Below, piece by piece: positions 1 through 12,396 of a DNA stretch of 64,000 nucleotides; within the stretch, counting starts at the first letter, position 1; the number at the start of each line of letters is the position of its first letter. A program made the translations under genes and the position numbers. Source of the DNA: Myoxocephalus aenaeus (lineage: Eukaryota; Chordata; Actinopteri; Perciformes; Cottidae); assembly GCA_038501785.1 (NCBI GenBank), contig JBAMJR010000070.1:942501-1006500 (forward strand), written 5' to 3'. Below the pieces are notes generated by a model that made no database searches, was not told the DNA's origin, and saw only the letters and a list, made by a program, of their open reading frames with translations.

Positions 1-994
1 CACTTTTCTTTTACTGGTGCAGATGAATGTTGCCGGTAGAATGTTGAGTGAATATTAAAAGGAATCTGAATTGCATAACATCTCAAAGAAAAACAAAATC
101 ATATTTTTAGTCGCGGCATCATTTTGAACGCAGCAGATGTCGCCTATAGTTTCAGCTTTACCTCCCCATCGTTTCCTTAACTGCCACTCATCCTTCTTCT
201 GCTGCTTCTCTCAGAACAATTACAGACTTGAGAGATTAGCAGATCTCAGCAGCCATGCCCGGCTGGAGGAAAACTGTTTCACTGGATGGGAGACTGTAAG
301 CACGCTCCCGCGAGGCATTTTGGATCAATGCTCATGAAACGGCCCAGAGGGACGTCTGCAAACCTTTGATGTTCCCTTGAAGACTCTATTGCTTTTTAGA
401 CTTGATTTAATTCAGGCCTCTTTGTCTTGAAGCAAATTCAATCCAGCCTGAAAAGTGACGCGTAAACATCATCATTTCAACCTTGCAGTATGTATGTATG
501 CACATGATAAAGCAAAGAGCAGATGGTGTGAACATGAAGGTCTGAAGTTAAGGAACATCAAACATGTTGCATTTTATAATTGCCCAATTAATGTTGCACA
601 TCTTTTTCGCCCAAGAAAATCAGAACTCATTACATGTGCTCGTGCACATATTTGAACCTCCTTAGCCACCGCATTCACATGAAAGAGCTGAGCTAATGAA
701 CAGAGCTGTAAGATTTGCTTATATTCTGTCGGCATTATGCAACGCATACAGTACGCTACTTATGTTGTTCACTGTATACTTAGGGTTCTTCTGCAGCCAT
801 CCAAACACCACTAGAAGTACTAAGAATAGAAATGGCATTGAAGCTGAATAATTCAGACGCAGGGGGTGGAATACATGAGATTTTCTATGAGGCTTAAAAA
901 AAAAAAACGCCTTCGACATGCTGTTATCACAACAGCATATTGCCCTCAGTGAGGAATGTCTGTGTGTTTGTATGCGGAGACATTGATTTGTTAA

Positions 995-995
<1 letters not shown>

Positions 996-1079
<84 letters not shown>

Positions 1080-1081
1080 TG

Positions 1082-1146
<65 letters not shown>
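996..1146. repeat. (TG)n plus (GA)n microsatellite
   Basis: About 137 bp of TG dinucleotides, with two short CG-containing interruptions near 1076-1089, run straight into a short GA run. Confidence 0.98.
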
Positions 1147-2029
1147 ACTGGATGAACTAATCCCAGTCCCCTATGGGTCAAGTTCATTGAAATAAATTGA
1201 GCCATTTTATATCTGAATAACTGATGAGTGCTGAAGTCTCAGAAATTCACATCACACTTCAGTAAAACACATTTACAATTGATAAAAGCTGTTTCCGCTC
1301 ATTCAGAAGTCTACAAGGTCGTCTTTCCATTAGCTTTACATTCATGTAAAAGCCTGCAAACATCTCTATTTAAAAAAAAAATAAAATCTAAGCCTTTATC
1401 TCCCTGAACAGAAACACTTTCTATTCTCCACATTCATACGCCTGCCCTCCTCCATCCTTCTAGGGACTTGTGCTTTTCACACTTCCCTAAACTTTACAAA
1501 AGCAATTCACAGTGAAGTATTAAATATTGAACGGCACAAGTGAGAATGTTACAGCGGTCGTCTGTCAGTGCAGTGGGTGAGCAAGTTGGAACAAGATTTG
1601 TGGATTAAGGCAGAATGGTGAAGCAGCTGTAATGTAAGGAGCTGTACGTTCACAGCATCTCTTTGGCTTCATGAGGAAACCGGCGATACATGACGTTAAC
1701 GTGCTATACAGCAGGAGTTTGCACCCTTTTTTTTATTTACTTGAGGCCCACTTTTGATTGCTAACATGTTTCTGAGGATCACCTTTCCAAATCAACTGTA
1801 AACTGTAAATTTGTTTTATGCAATTGTTAGCTGCAATGGCTCAAATAATTACCATCACCCATCACTGCTTGCCTTTATAATGTAATGCACCGTGTAGTCA
1901 CACAATTTGATTCTCATCAAATTTGTTGTGTCCCTCAACACAACTTTTAAACAAATGTATTTAAATTCCGCAGCAACTTCATTATAGGTTTAGGAAAAAC
2001 CTTATGGTTGGGCTTAGGGTTAGCGTTAG

Positions 2030-2307
2030 TGTAGGAGCCAAATGAGATCAAACTATCCTACTATGTATGTACACTGGGTGGCGCTGTTCCGTGTTCCTGG
2101 GTTGGCTATATAATCAATCAGAGCATGATTGACGGCAGGTGTTTGACCCCGGAAAGAGCAAAGGGTTTTTGACCGCTTCTACGTTACTGTTGGGCTTCGA
2201 GCAACAGAGCGGTATTAGTCGGCATCCAGGGGCCGAATGAATGTTCCTTCACGGCATAAGACAATAAACACGACTGATGCATAATAACGTGTCCGTGGAT
2301 TACTACA
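2030..2307 (+). mobile_element. LTR-like block (possible solo or truncated LTR)
   Basis: The block begins TGTAGG and ends CTACA, so it has 5-bp inverted ends of TG...CA type. Inside are a TATA-like ctatataa near 2107 and an AATAAA near 2264 about 40 bp before the end, in the order expected of an LTR promoter and poly(A) site. No clean target duplication is visible and no second copy occurs in the window, so the assignment is weak. Confidence 0.35.
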
Positions 2308-2414
2308 TCTAGTCAAAGGTACACAAAGTGATCGAGGCACATCAGGAGCGCGTCAGCCAGATCGATCCCGAGGGAAAGCACCTCAGTAGCCCAGGTAAGG
2401 GACCGGGCTCCTTT

Positions 2415-2525
2415 AACAGTTAGCTTCATATTTAGCTTATAGACGGTGATATTTATCTTCTTAACTCCCAACAAGAAAGCCAAATGAATATTTACCAAAA
2501 ACTCAACTATCCCTTTTCTGTCAAT
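2415..2525 (+). repeat. Percomorph dispersed repeat, copy 1
   Basis: The text from the agcttcatattta-like motif through tcttaactcc-caagaaagc to aaaactcaactatccctttt matches the 3' half of a widespread spiny-rayed-fish repeat. Related copies lie near 20810-20990 and 38210-38480. Confidence 0.55.
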
Positions 2526-5500
2526 ACATAAGGCTGTCATTCAGCATTGAGCAAACTAAAAGAAGTAATCTCTGTAAAGCATTCAGCGCAGATGAACACA
2601 TTGAAGCGCTGACCCTCCAGTTATGGACGTTCTCTTTCTAATAAGCAACGTGCAACCTTGACTAAGCATGCTTTATACATTCCAGCCAGCTTTTATAACA
2701 TCAGAGCCTCGAATTTGTGTGAGAGACCTCCTTCACTGGGAAATAGTTGTTTATATTGGCACGATGGGAATGTGTTGGTACCTTCTGTCACTCTGTTGTC
2801 ATTCTGCACTGTAGCTGCCATGTCCTTATGGTAGAGACAGGCAGGAGCAATTTCTGCCTGAACTGTTCACTGGCAGGCAGAAGGTGCTGAGAGAACCAAA
2901 CAGCGACTGCATTATCTTTGCTTCACTGAACTGCTTTCTCTACGCTTTTCTTGCTCTTTGACCTCTCCCGCTCTCTCTCTCTCTTTTCTTCGTCTCTGAC
3001 TGTCTCTTTCCCTGGACCCTTAATTCACTGTAACCCAACTGAAGTGACAGGAGTCAGAAGGGCTCCTCTCGTATTCGCTAAAGAGTGTCACCTTGGAAGA
3101 CAGTCAGCTCGTGTCACTTTCATCATGGCATCTTTCTCCTCTCAATACCAGTATTAAAAAAGAAGAAATGAGAGTCTTTACCATTTTAACTCCAGTGCAG
3201 CTCTTAAACTGTGTGGGTTTAAATTTGAGGTGAAATAGACTGTAAATTCTGTCAGTATATAATAAGGTAATGATGTGGTTGGGTTACAAAATGCTGTCAC
3301 ACTGTTCTAGCTACGAACCAGTGTCAATTACTTTCAAATGAGCTGAATAAATTTAAGAAATGTGTTTGAAAACCATTGTGTAAGAGATGGAACTGCTTTA
3401 CTGGCTTTCACAGTGGCTTCAATAGACCATATAATACACTGTAGCCACACAATACATGCACATTACTGGAGAAAAAAAAAGGGTTTATAGTGGGAAATGT
3501 GTCGAATCACTAACTGTATTAGAATTAAACATGGCTTTTTCATGACAAATTAACACAAATCGATGCTACAATATAAGAATGGAATTTTCTTCAAGCTAGT
3601 TCCAGGGGAAAAAAAGTCTTTGTAAGAAACAAAACCATGCAAACCTTACCTGAAACCATGCAATTCCACATTTGAGACAAGTCCAACAATGCCACTAAAA
3701 CATCATATATTCTGCTGCTGGGAGTTTATGGCTCTGACACTATTGCGTTCAGAGATGAAAGAGCGGGGGTGGGGGCATATGAAAGTAAATCACGGAGGAC
3801 GGAAAGAGAGAAAGCTGAGTGAATGAGCGACGGGCTGCTGCGGGCAGACATGTGCTGTTAAATGTTGGTTTGCTAAAGGAAAGCTTTGTGGCCAGGATGA
3901 CAGGGAGGGATCATTACTCTATATCCACCACCAACAGTAACCACAGCTACAGCATGTGTACCTTAATGAGATACATCCCCTTGTAATAGCATAATTAATC
4001 ATTTCACAGATCAGAGGGGCCAGGTTACGCCACACCTAGTCGTATTTCTCTTGACATGAGACGTTTATACAGTTTGTGCTCCCCATACCAAGCTGAACAT
4101 GATGGATGATGCAGGGTGAGTTTCAGATTGACAACATGTGAGAACTAAGAGTGGAACGGAGTGACGGGAATGGAATTCTAAATTCAGCCGGGATATCGCC
4201 GTGTTTGTGAACAAAAGTGCACACAAACAGCAAGGTGACAAATAAAAGGAAAAGCCAACATAAAGTGCAAGAGCAGCTTCAGTGCTCCTTGGCAGAGATT
4301 CAAGTCTCCGAAAATCGATTCGAGGGATGAACACCATTCCTCTGAAAGATATTCCCTAATTTGGTGTTCTGATGATGGAGAGCGTTGTCTAACACAGTGG
4401 TTTAGAATTTCTTGGCTTGTGACCCCTACAAATAAAAGTAAAATGCCCTGAGGTAAACCCGTGCCAAAGCGTCAAATTCTTCATTTAGCGTGTTAGCGTG
4501 TGACGCACCGCACAGAGCAGCTGACATAATATAACGTACACCATTTTCCAGACAGGGCGTGATGGAGGGTGGGCGGAACGGTCAAACAAACACAGGACTT
4601 TGGTCCAGGAGACCACTGTGTGTGTCCAATGCGAAACTAAAAGTAAACGTTCACATTGTCCACATGTCTTTACTATTCCCCTTGTGTAGATCAATCACTG
4701 TGTTATCTGTATGTGTTGTGTGTATTCATGCAAACATCCAACACCCTATGCGCAACATCAACACACTTTGGTCCTTTTTTTTCAAATGCAACACAAAGCT
4801 CATACAGGCATGCTTACAGGTGAGGCGACCCCTCCCGACACCGACAAGTCTCTCGGCATGTGTCTTTGAACAGTTAACACATAGCATCTTGGGCTTTTGT
4901 CTGTGAGAGCTCCAAAAACTGTCAGCGAGCGCAGCATTTGGGCTAATATTTGTGTATTATGAACAAGGCATTAGCATTCAGCTAATTGCTAAGGTCAGCT
5001 AAAGTCAGCATGCTAACATGCTTACAATATGGTTGTATCAGAACCATAACCAAAACCGCAATAAGAGGATTTTCATGTGTATTAGCACATTTGTCAAAGA
5101 GCGATCTGTTATTTTATTACAGCAGCAAATTTTTGCAGGAGTGCAATTCTAAGTCTAGTTGACAAGTTGACTTTGGGCCTCCAAATCCCCAAAATTGGAT
5201 TTAGTCCTACATCACCTGAAGGGTCCTGTGATCCCCACCTCCAGGCTTCACACTCCACTAGCAGCGCCCAGGGTTTGAGTGACAGAAAAGTATTGAGAAA
5301 GGTTGTGCAGTCTGTGCACATCCTAAATTCTAAAAAGAAAAGAGAAAATCCTGTGTTGTGTCTAAACTTGATGTTCAGCGATAACATAGCACAGCAGAAG
5401 ACAGCAGTGGTTACCAGGGTCGTTTGGAGGTATGAACATATTATTTTGACAGCTTACAGACTAAAGTGGTTTCATATGTGGAGATTTATCGCTTGTGATG

Positions 5501-8057
5501 AGGCAAAGAGGTGCCGGGACAGGAAAGAGTAAAATTGGATGTGATCCCTGTTGAAACTTTCATCAAAGCTGAAAATATGGTGTCTACTGCTGGTCAAAGG
5601 CGGTGATTTATTCTTATTTTCTTAACAAACCCTGCTTTTGTGTGGTTACTTGCTATTTTTGTTCAGTAATGCCAGAGCAAGAACATTTTTGGAGCTTAAA
5701 AAGTCTTCTTTTATCCCGAGAAATTAAAATCAGGTATTCTTCAGACATGACCGTTTTAGCCCTTTCCTATTAATCTCTAAATTACGGCTCTGGGACTCAC
5801 AGTGCATCTTCATGTCATTCAGAAGCTAACTCACCTCATCCACTCACCTTTGTTGTCCTTTGCCATCCTCATTTGTAATCTAGCTGGCACAGCCGCCACT
5901 ATTGGTCATGGCAGCCTAAGTGTGACATTAAAGCCGGTTCTAGAGGGATCCACAAATGTCGTCCGTAAATGCAGTGTGAAAGTCACATAGCACAAGCTGA
6001 GAGGAGATAAAAACTCCAAATACACAGAGCTTGTTAGTCATGGCACCGTAATTAAGGAACGGTTCATGTGGGAATGTCCCAATTGCCCAATCTAGTCTGC
6101 ACAGAAACGATGCCAAGGAAGCCGCCGCCATGCATAACTATTTGAAGATCTTTCCAAATTATTTGAGTTTTTCTTTAGATCAAGATTCCAAGCCACAAAC
6201 AGTTTTCTGTTTATCCGGTTGCCTGTCAGTTCAAGGTAATTGGTTTTCTTGCTGGCATCCCGTCAAAAGAATGTTGACAATATTTAGAAGTTTGGACGTA
6301 ATCGCTGTGCGGTGCATAAATCCGATGAGGATTCACTGTCGCCGAGACCTACATGAGTCATAAAGTGAATCATAATTTGTTACCAAAGTGACAGTGATCC
6401 TTTATAATACCCATCATGCACATATCTCTCATCATGTAAGTGATCAAAGATGGCGGGCGTGTAATTGGATATGATTTCCGTTATTAGATGATGAGCAGCC
6501 GACAAATTGGGCCTTGTCCTCTGCCAGCAGTGTGGGTCACAGCAGTCAGTAAACTTGAAAGAGTCATCCAGACACAATGTGGGATTACAACAGATCAAAA
6601 ACGAAGCCAAATCCTGTGCTGTACGTTGCTGTGAAGTCAACAGCAGTGTGAAGTGTTCTTTTGGTAAATTTAGTCTCATACACTGGGAAGCGCTTGTTGA
6701 CTCGATGGTCCTGAATAACTGCTGTTCATAAGTACCAATACAGAGCTGTTATTTTCTCCCACGTGTCAGGCGTTATGACTCAACTCTAGTATATCATTTG
6801 TGTGTGTTTGCTCTTGTTTAGTGTGCAAGTGAGTGCATACCTGTGTATATGGCTGCACATTTGTGTGCAAGGCTCCATAAAACCATTAAGCGCTCTCCTC
6901 AGGAGCGCTGCATTAATTATTGCAGAGCGTTAAATACAATACACCACAAGGCAACATCTGGTGCCGGGTGAGGGAACCAGCAGGAGAGGTTTGTGGGTCG
7001 AGTGCTCCCTTTACAAAGGTTGGGCTTCAGCTGTGCTGCTGCGTCACAGCCTGCCTGCCCTGTAACTCGGTCCTCAGAGGCAGTATAATTGGATCATGTG
7101 AATAATTGCACGAATGGACACAAAATACCTGTTTCTATGTCCGACTGGAGGTGGGAAAGACTGACTGATCAAACTGATTACGATCAAGTTAAATAAATGC
7201 ATGAAATTGTGCATCAAAGTTAAACTAGTAGGAGGTGGTGAAGTCCTCTGTACGTGTAAAAAAGTTTCAAAACCAGTGTAGAGATATAAATAAAAGTCTA
7301 TTTACTATTCTTATATACTTACAAAAGTAAAAGTTGAATTAATTTAAATGTCAATCAAGCTGATAGCATAAACTCTCATGAGACCGCAGTGCCACACAAT
7401 CATGCAATGGTGCCACTGTGTGGAACAAAGCTGCACACACAAGACCTGGAGTGACTTTACGTAACTACACATCTATCAAACACACACACAATAAACAAGG
7501 TTTCATTCCAACACATTCACCTATCGTCATGCAAACATAGAAGGTACATCATGGACCATTAAGAGCTTCAAGATACTTTCAATACCATAATTAATGATTT
7601 ACAGGTCTGCTAATGCCATAACCTCTTTATACTGTATTTAATGTGATGCTGTATTCACAGTAAAATAGATTTGTAGATAGTTGAAGCCTGGTTGATATGA
7701 ACTCTTGCAATCCTTACACCCTATCTACAGTATTAGCTCCAACTAAAGAAGCATACAGGGGACATTTTCAAGATGTACAACTCAAAATATTGTTACATCC
7801 AAGTTCATCTATATGTTAGGCTCAGTTGGACTATCAAGGTCATCAAATGATGTCTTACTCTTTACCCTGCTTTAAACAACAGAGTGTTTATGACAGGGAG
7901 AGATAACGGATGATCAGTGCAGGGGCAATAAAAAAGGATGACACAATACAGAGTATATCATGCCAAGACAAGTTATGGCAGGTACTATCATTCCCACACC
8001 TACAGATACTGGACTTCATTTACCGTGGAAGAACTATAAAGACAGCACATACGTGGG

Positions 8058-8065
8058 TATATAAA
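8058..8065 (+). promoter_or_regulatory. TATA box upstream of gene A
   Basis: TATATAAA lies about 115 bp before the gene A start codon. It would place transcription start near 8090 and give a 5' UTR of about 90 nt without an intron. A pyrimidine-AG at 8161-8170 (ccctcag) just before the ATG could instead be a splice acceptor joined to an upstream non-coding exon. The sequence cannot decide between the two. Confidence 0.45.
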
Positions 8066-8179
8066 GAGGTGCGTTTTGGAATTCAGATATTTATATATCG
8101 AGAATATAAATACAGTGGTTTTTTTGTGTCTAAAGTGGCAGTTAAATCCTTTGTGGACTTTTACCCTCAGACCATCACC

Positions 8180-10882
8180 ATGGTGAGCCACAGCCTAGCC
8201 CGCGTTGGGCTCATGTTTGCTGGATTGTTCGCCTGTTTAGTCTCAATCACGCTCAATACTCTATCAGCATTCGGCGCAAAATCAGGTGAAGATTTGTCAT
8301 ATAAATCAAATCAGTTGAAGGTTTTGTAATGGCATACGTAATAACCTCTGCTTTTCTCACTACAGGTATTTTCAAGCAAAGCACAGAGGATGTGACACTC
8401 AAGTATACGACACCCATAACTCCTGCTCAGTGGGCTCTGTTTGTGTGGGATTTCATATATTTTTGGGTTTTTGCCATGTTTTTATACTTTTTAGTGGGAC
8501 TCTGTCGAAGGTAGTACCATTTGGCATATTTTCATGCATAATTTACAATAAGACAATAATGCTTAATAGCCGCATCATACTGCATAACTCTGCCTATTTC
8601 TTAATACTTTCATCGTATCCTGTTGTATTATTGCATGCAGCAAATCACTCCACCAAGTCCAGAGGTAATTTAGTCTTCCTCTGTGCAGTCGTTTGCTCTT
8701 CAATGTTGCAGATTGCTCTGGCTTTATATGAAAGAGTCTGATTATTTCCCCAGGGGCACAATTTGTTTGCTGTGGTGTGTTTTCTCTCACAAATAAGACA
8801 ACGCTATCCTTGCTCTCCGCAGGAGTGCTTACGACTGGATGTACACCTCACCTGCAGTGCTACCTTATGGATTTCATGTCTCTTTCATCATCAATATTTG
8901 CTTGAACATTGCATGGTTGTTTATGTTTGACAGAGAGTAAGTGTGCGAGTTCAGGTTGGCCACCCAAATATGTTCCTCTATTTCTAAAAACATGATTAAC
9001 AAATGTATTACTTGTTTGTGTGTGTGTGTGTGTGTATAGGTGGTTGCTGTCAACGTTGGTCATCTCCACACTCATGACGCTCACCAATTACATGATTTTA
9101 TTTTTCTCCTGTCATGGACTGAAGGTCTATGGAGCCTGGTTGAACAAATATTACAAAGCAGACCTCTGGATCATCAGAATATTGGTAAAATTATGTTAGA
9201 GGCCTTTTTTCTGTGTATTGACTTTGAAGCCAATTTTTTTGTTTTACATCTCCACTTGGCTTCAAAGGGAATAACAAGTTTAAGAGGAAGGCAGTCTTTG
9301 GTTTACTGACACTATCACTAAAAAGCTTGTAAAAGCTAATAAATTCACACATTCTGCGAACAAATGTGCCCTTTGGAGTGATTAAGAAGACATGCTTTGT
9401 AGGACAGTTACACCTACAGACTATGTGTTTTAGTAGTGGCCTTCATCAGGGTACATTGTAATCTTTACTATAATAGAAAACAGTATCCATATTGACAAGC
9501 ATAAAAATGATCTGTGAGATGTAACCTTGAGAGCAACTTTCTCATGAAGTTGTAATTGTAAACTTTTTTACAGCCATATGCTGTCCCTGTACCTTGTACC
9601 TCCAAATTTGGTGATTTAGATTTTTTTGTTAACGTATTAACTTATGGTTTGAGAAAAGTCCCTTACTTCTCCATTTAAATGAGATATTTAAAAACTCATG
9701 GCAGTCTTTATGCGTAGATAAGCTGGCTGTAGCTTGGTACTGTACAGACATGAAAGTGGTAACGATTCTTTCATTTAATTCTCTGCAAAAAAGCGACAAC
9801 GGGTTTTTCTGGACACATTTTATCACTCGGTTGGTAGCATTACATTTGTTAAATCCCACTGCAAACTGCTGACACACTATAAAAGGTTAAAGAAGTCAGT
9901 CACGGCTCCATCACCCATATCTACAGAGTGAATTCTTGCCAAAATGCCCAGTCCGACTGGCTGTGCAAAGTCTGTGCACAAGGCGACTGTGGCCTGAGAT
10001 TAGGAGGTGGGAAGCAGCCAAGTTGGGCTATATCAGAAACCTCGAGATTGGTTTCCAGTCCCTCCTTGCCGTGCGCTTAACTCAATGTTAGAAGAGGTAG
10101 ATAAAGTACCGTGACTGACCAGCAAACTGACTTTAAAGCTGCTAGAAAATTTGCCAAATACTTCAGGATGAGAATATTCCCTGCTGCCATAGGAGCTGGT
10201 CATAGCTTTACATGCTTTATGAAGTCTTCTTTCATTGTGTTGAATCAGGTGCAAAATGGAGTAGCGGTGTATGCAACATGGGGGACTCTCTCCACACTAC
10301 TGAACCTGACGATATACTTGCAGCATCAGACTGAAGCCCTTAGATGCGACTGTGCAATGCTGTCACTGCTGCTGCTCCTGATGGAGCTGTTATCTTGGTG
10401 AGTCTCACTCCCTGCTGCGATCTGTCATTTAGCTGTCTCGGTTTGTTCTTCCTCTGGGAGACGCTCCACGAGCAAAGGGACCATATTCGTATTCTGCCCC
10501 CAGGTTTCTGTTGGAGAACTTCTACCTTGATGAGCATGTGCGGTACATTGTGACCATCTACCCTGTCGTAATCCTGTGGTTGACTGGCTCCCTGAGCAAC
10601 TCTGGCTCTCCTGGAAGTCCCGTTTACATCTTTGAAGGTATTGTTTGACATTTCAGGGATATTGACAGCACACACATTTTCCAATATTCTTCATTGATTC
10701 ATACAGATGTGTAATCTCCTTTTGCCTCATCAGCTTTTATCTTGGCTATTTCCTGCATCATCTTCATGACGCGCATTGCCCTGGTCACATGGAGGCATCA
10801 CAAACGGCCGCTTTACAGTGACAGTAGGCCCAGTATGTCACCAGTGGAAATAGCCTTGAAACAAAGTAAACTCTTTCTATGA
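8180..10882 (+). CDS. Gene A: TspO/MBR-like multi-spanning membrane protein, 7 coding exons, 313 aa
   Basis: Coding exons: 8180-8285, 8366-8510, 8823-8936, 9040-9184, 10249-10397, 10504-10637 and 10734-10882. They total 942 nt, all introns are GT-AG, and the junctions keep one frame (phases 1,2,2,0,2,1). The start ATG sits in a strong Kozak context (CACCATGG), about 115 bp after a TATA box. The product is very hydrophobic, with about eight predicted membrane segments (near residues 8-30, 58-81, 101-119, 124-145, 172-194, 205-223, 234-250 and 264-284). Residues 52-67 (P-ITPA-W-FVW-FIY), 108-117 (N-LNIAWLF) and 171-189 (VQNGV-VYA-W-N) follow the order and spacing of the long bacterial tryptophan-rich sensory/TspO-MBR proteins, which bind tetrapyrroles or sterols. 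That family link is inference from motifs. The ligand, the membrane and the function are unknown. The tail (residues 285-313) is basic and soluble. The neighbouring gene B is its paralogue. Confidence 0.85.
9598..9690 (+). repeat. Dispersed repeat fragment in gene A intron 4
   Basis: The stretch beginning CTCCAAATTTGGTGATTT and running to gagaaaagtcccttacttctcc recurs, diverged, at about 41405-41500, where it joins a longer dispersed repeat. It is therefore an interspersed copy and not part of the gene. Confidence 0.6.
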
Positions 10883-11046
10883 ATATGAGCTAAGACTGGC
10901 TGAATGTAACATTACATACAATGTGTTAATACTGCAAAAATATGAAAACAAAAACACTTGAAACATATGAGCTAAGACTGACTGTATGTAACAATACATA
11001 CAATGTGTTATTACTGCAAAAATATGAAAACAAAATCACTTGAACC
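10883..11046 (+). repeat. 82-bp tandem duplication in the gene A 3' UTR
   Basis: Two copies (10883-10964 and 10965-11046) of a unit that starts ATATGAGCTAAGACTG, differing at only a few bases. The array begins immediately after the stop codon of gene A, so the transcript would carry the unit twice ahead of its poly(A) signal. Confidence 0.9.
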
Positions 11047-11075
11047 ATTACGCACAAGAAATGTCTTCTTGAACA

Positions 11076-11081
11076 AATAAA
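11076..11081 (+). terminator. Poly(A) signal of gene A
   Basis: AATAAA about 195 bp after the gene A stop codon. It is the first canonical hexamer downstream and would give a 3' UTR of roughly 210 nt. Confidence 0.5.
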
Positions 11082-11883
11082 TGACAAAATGGAAGATAAA
11101 AGGAAGTAAAGAATGGTTGTTGTTTTTTGAAGGATTTTTTTTAATCATGTTTTTCATCAAAAAGAAATAACATTACACTGAATAAATGATGGGGTTATGA
11201 GAATAGAGAGTACATGAAATAGAGTACATGTTTTGATGCACACGGATATAAAAAAAAAAATATTTGTAAAGCCAAATTATGGCAGAGATTTATTCCAAAG
11301 AAAAAATAAATTCATGCACACACTTATCACTATGAATCCCAGTTTACTTTCTCAAGACATTTGGTGATTTTGATTCAGTTTTTCAAATGCTTTAATAAAA
11401 AAACATCTACAGTAGTGAAGACATAAAGAAAGGTACAATCACAATGATCAAGAAAGCACACATTCACGTAATTGAACCTTTGGCTGTGAAATAATTCGCT
11501 TCAGTAAGAAACAAGTTATTGAAAAATAAAACCAACGATGATTCTTCATATCCAATTAAACAAAATGTCAAACAAAATGTGCATCTTCAAACTACTTACA
11601 AAACAAAAGTATTAGATTCAAACATATTCCGTTTACAATCATACCGTTTATAAAACACAGAAAAGCACCAAATCCTCCCATTTGAGAAGCTGACATCTTT
11701 GCTTAATACATTTATTAAACTTAATTGTTTGATATTTTTTTAGTAATCAATATTCTTGAGAGCATAACCATATTCCTGAAATATAAATAAATAAATAGAT
11801 AAATAAATGTATCTAGGTGTCCTAATTTCCACACTTGACTTTTGGACGGAAAGTAAGAAATAGCGGCAGTACCTTATTATAAT

Positions 11884-11889
<6 letters not shown>

Positions 11890-11924
<35 letters not shown>

Positions 11925-11927
11925 CAC

Positions 11928-11990
<63 letters not shown>
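11890..11990. repeat. (CA)n microsatellite between genes A and B
   Basis: About 100 bp of CA dinucleotides with one short interruption (cctacaccta), lying 130 bp upstream of the gene B start codon. Confidence 0.98.
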
Positions 11991-12123
11991 AATCAAGTAA
12001 TCAAGTGTACCATAAAATGTAACAGCATATGCAGTCACCCAAAGTCCAATACATTAGATTGCGATGATTAATATTGTGCCTCACAGTGTTCTGAGCCTGT
12101 CAGACATCATAGTGAGGTTCCAG

Positions 12124-12341
12124 ATGGCTCCCCTCTCTGTGAGAGACGGTAAACAGGTGATACAAGTCGGGAGCGTTGCCCTGGCTGTCATTGCTCAGCT
12201 GATCTCAGACATCTTCTGTTACCTGGCGAAGGACAGCAACGTGCCCAACGGTGAGTGACTCCACATCTACTGAATATTTCAATATTGAATAACTCATGTC
12301 CAGAACTTGAAAATGTGAGAATTGTTGTTTTAAAAGTGATG

Positions 12342-12396
<55 letters not shown>

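Larger units (their letters stand above)
1..8057. other. Non-coding flank, no supported gene
   Basis: The open frames here are all short (at most 121 codons), have no recognisable domain, and none extends across plausible splice sites into a longer product. Contents I can name are a (TG)n tract, an LTR-like block and part of a percomorph-type dispersed repeat, each listed separately. A gctaacatg-type repeat scrap lies at about 4965-5030. Confidence 0.6.

Noticed and set aside
927..1205. Frames of repeated His-Thr or Cys-Val over TG tracts (also near 12.3, 24.0, 38.9, 39.6, 50.4 and 56.8 kb)
   Set aside because: Products of dinucleotide repeats, not proteins.
2007..2028. Telomere-like GGGTTAG units
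   Set aside because: Only two or so imperfect units beside an interspersed repeat; not a telomeric array.
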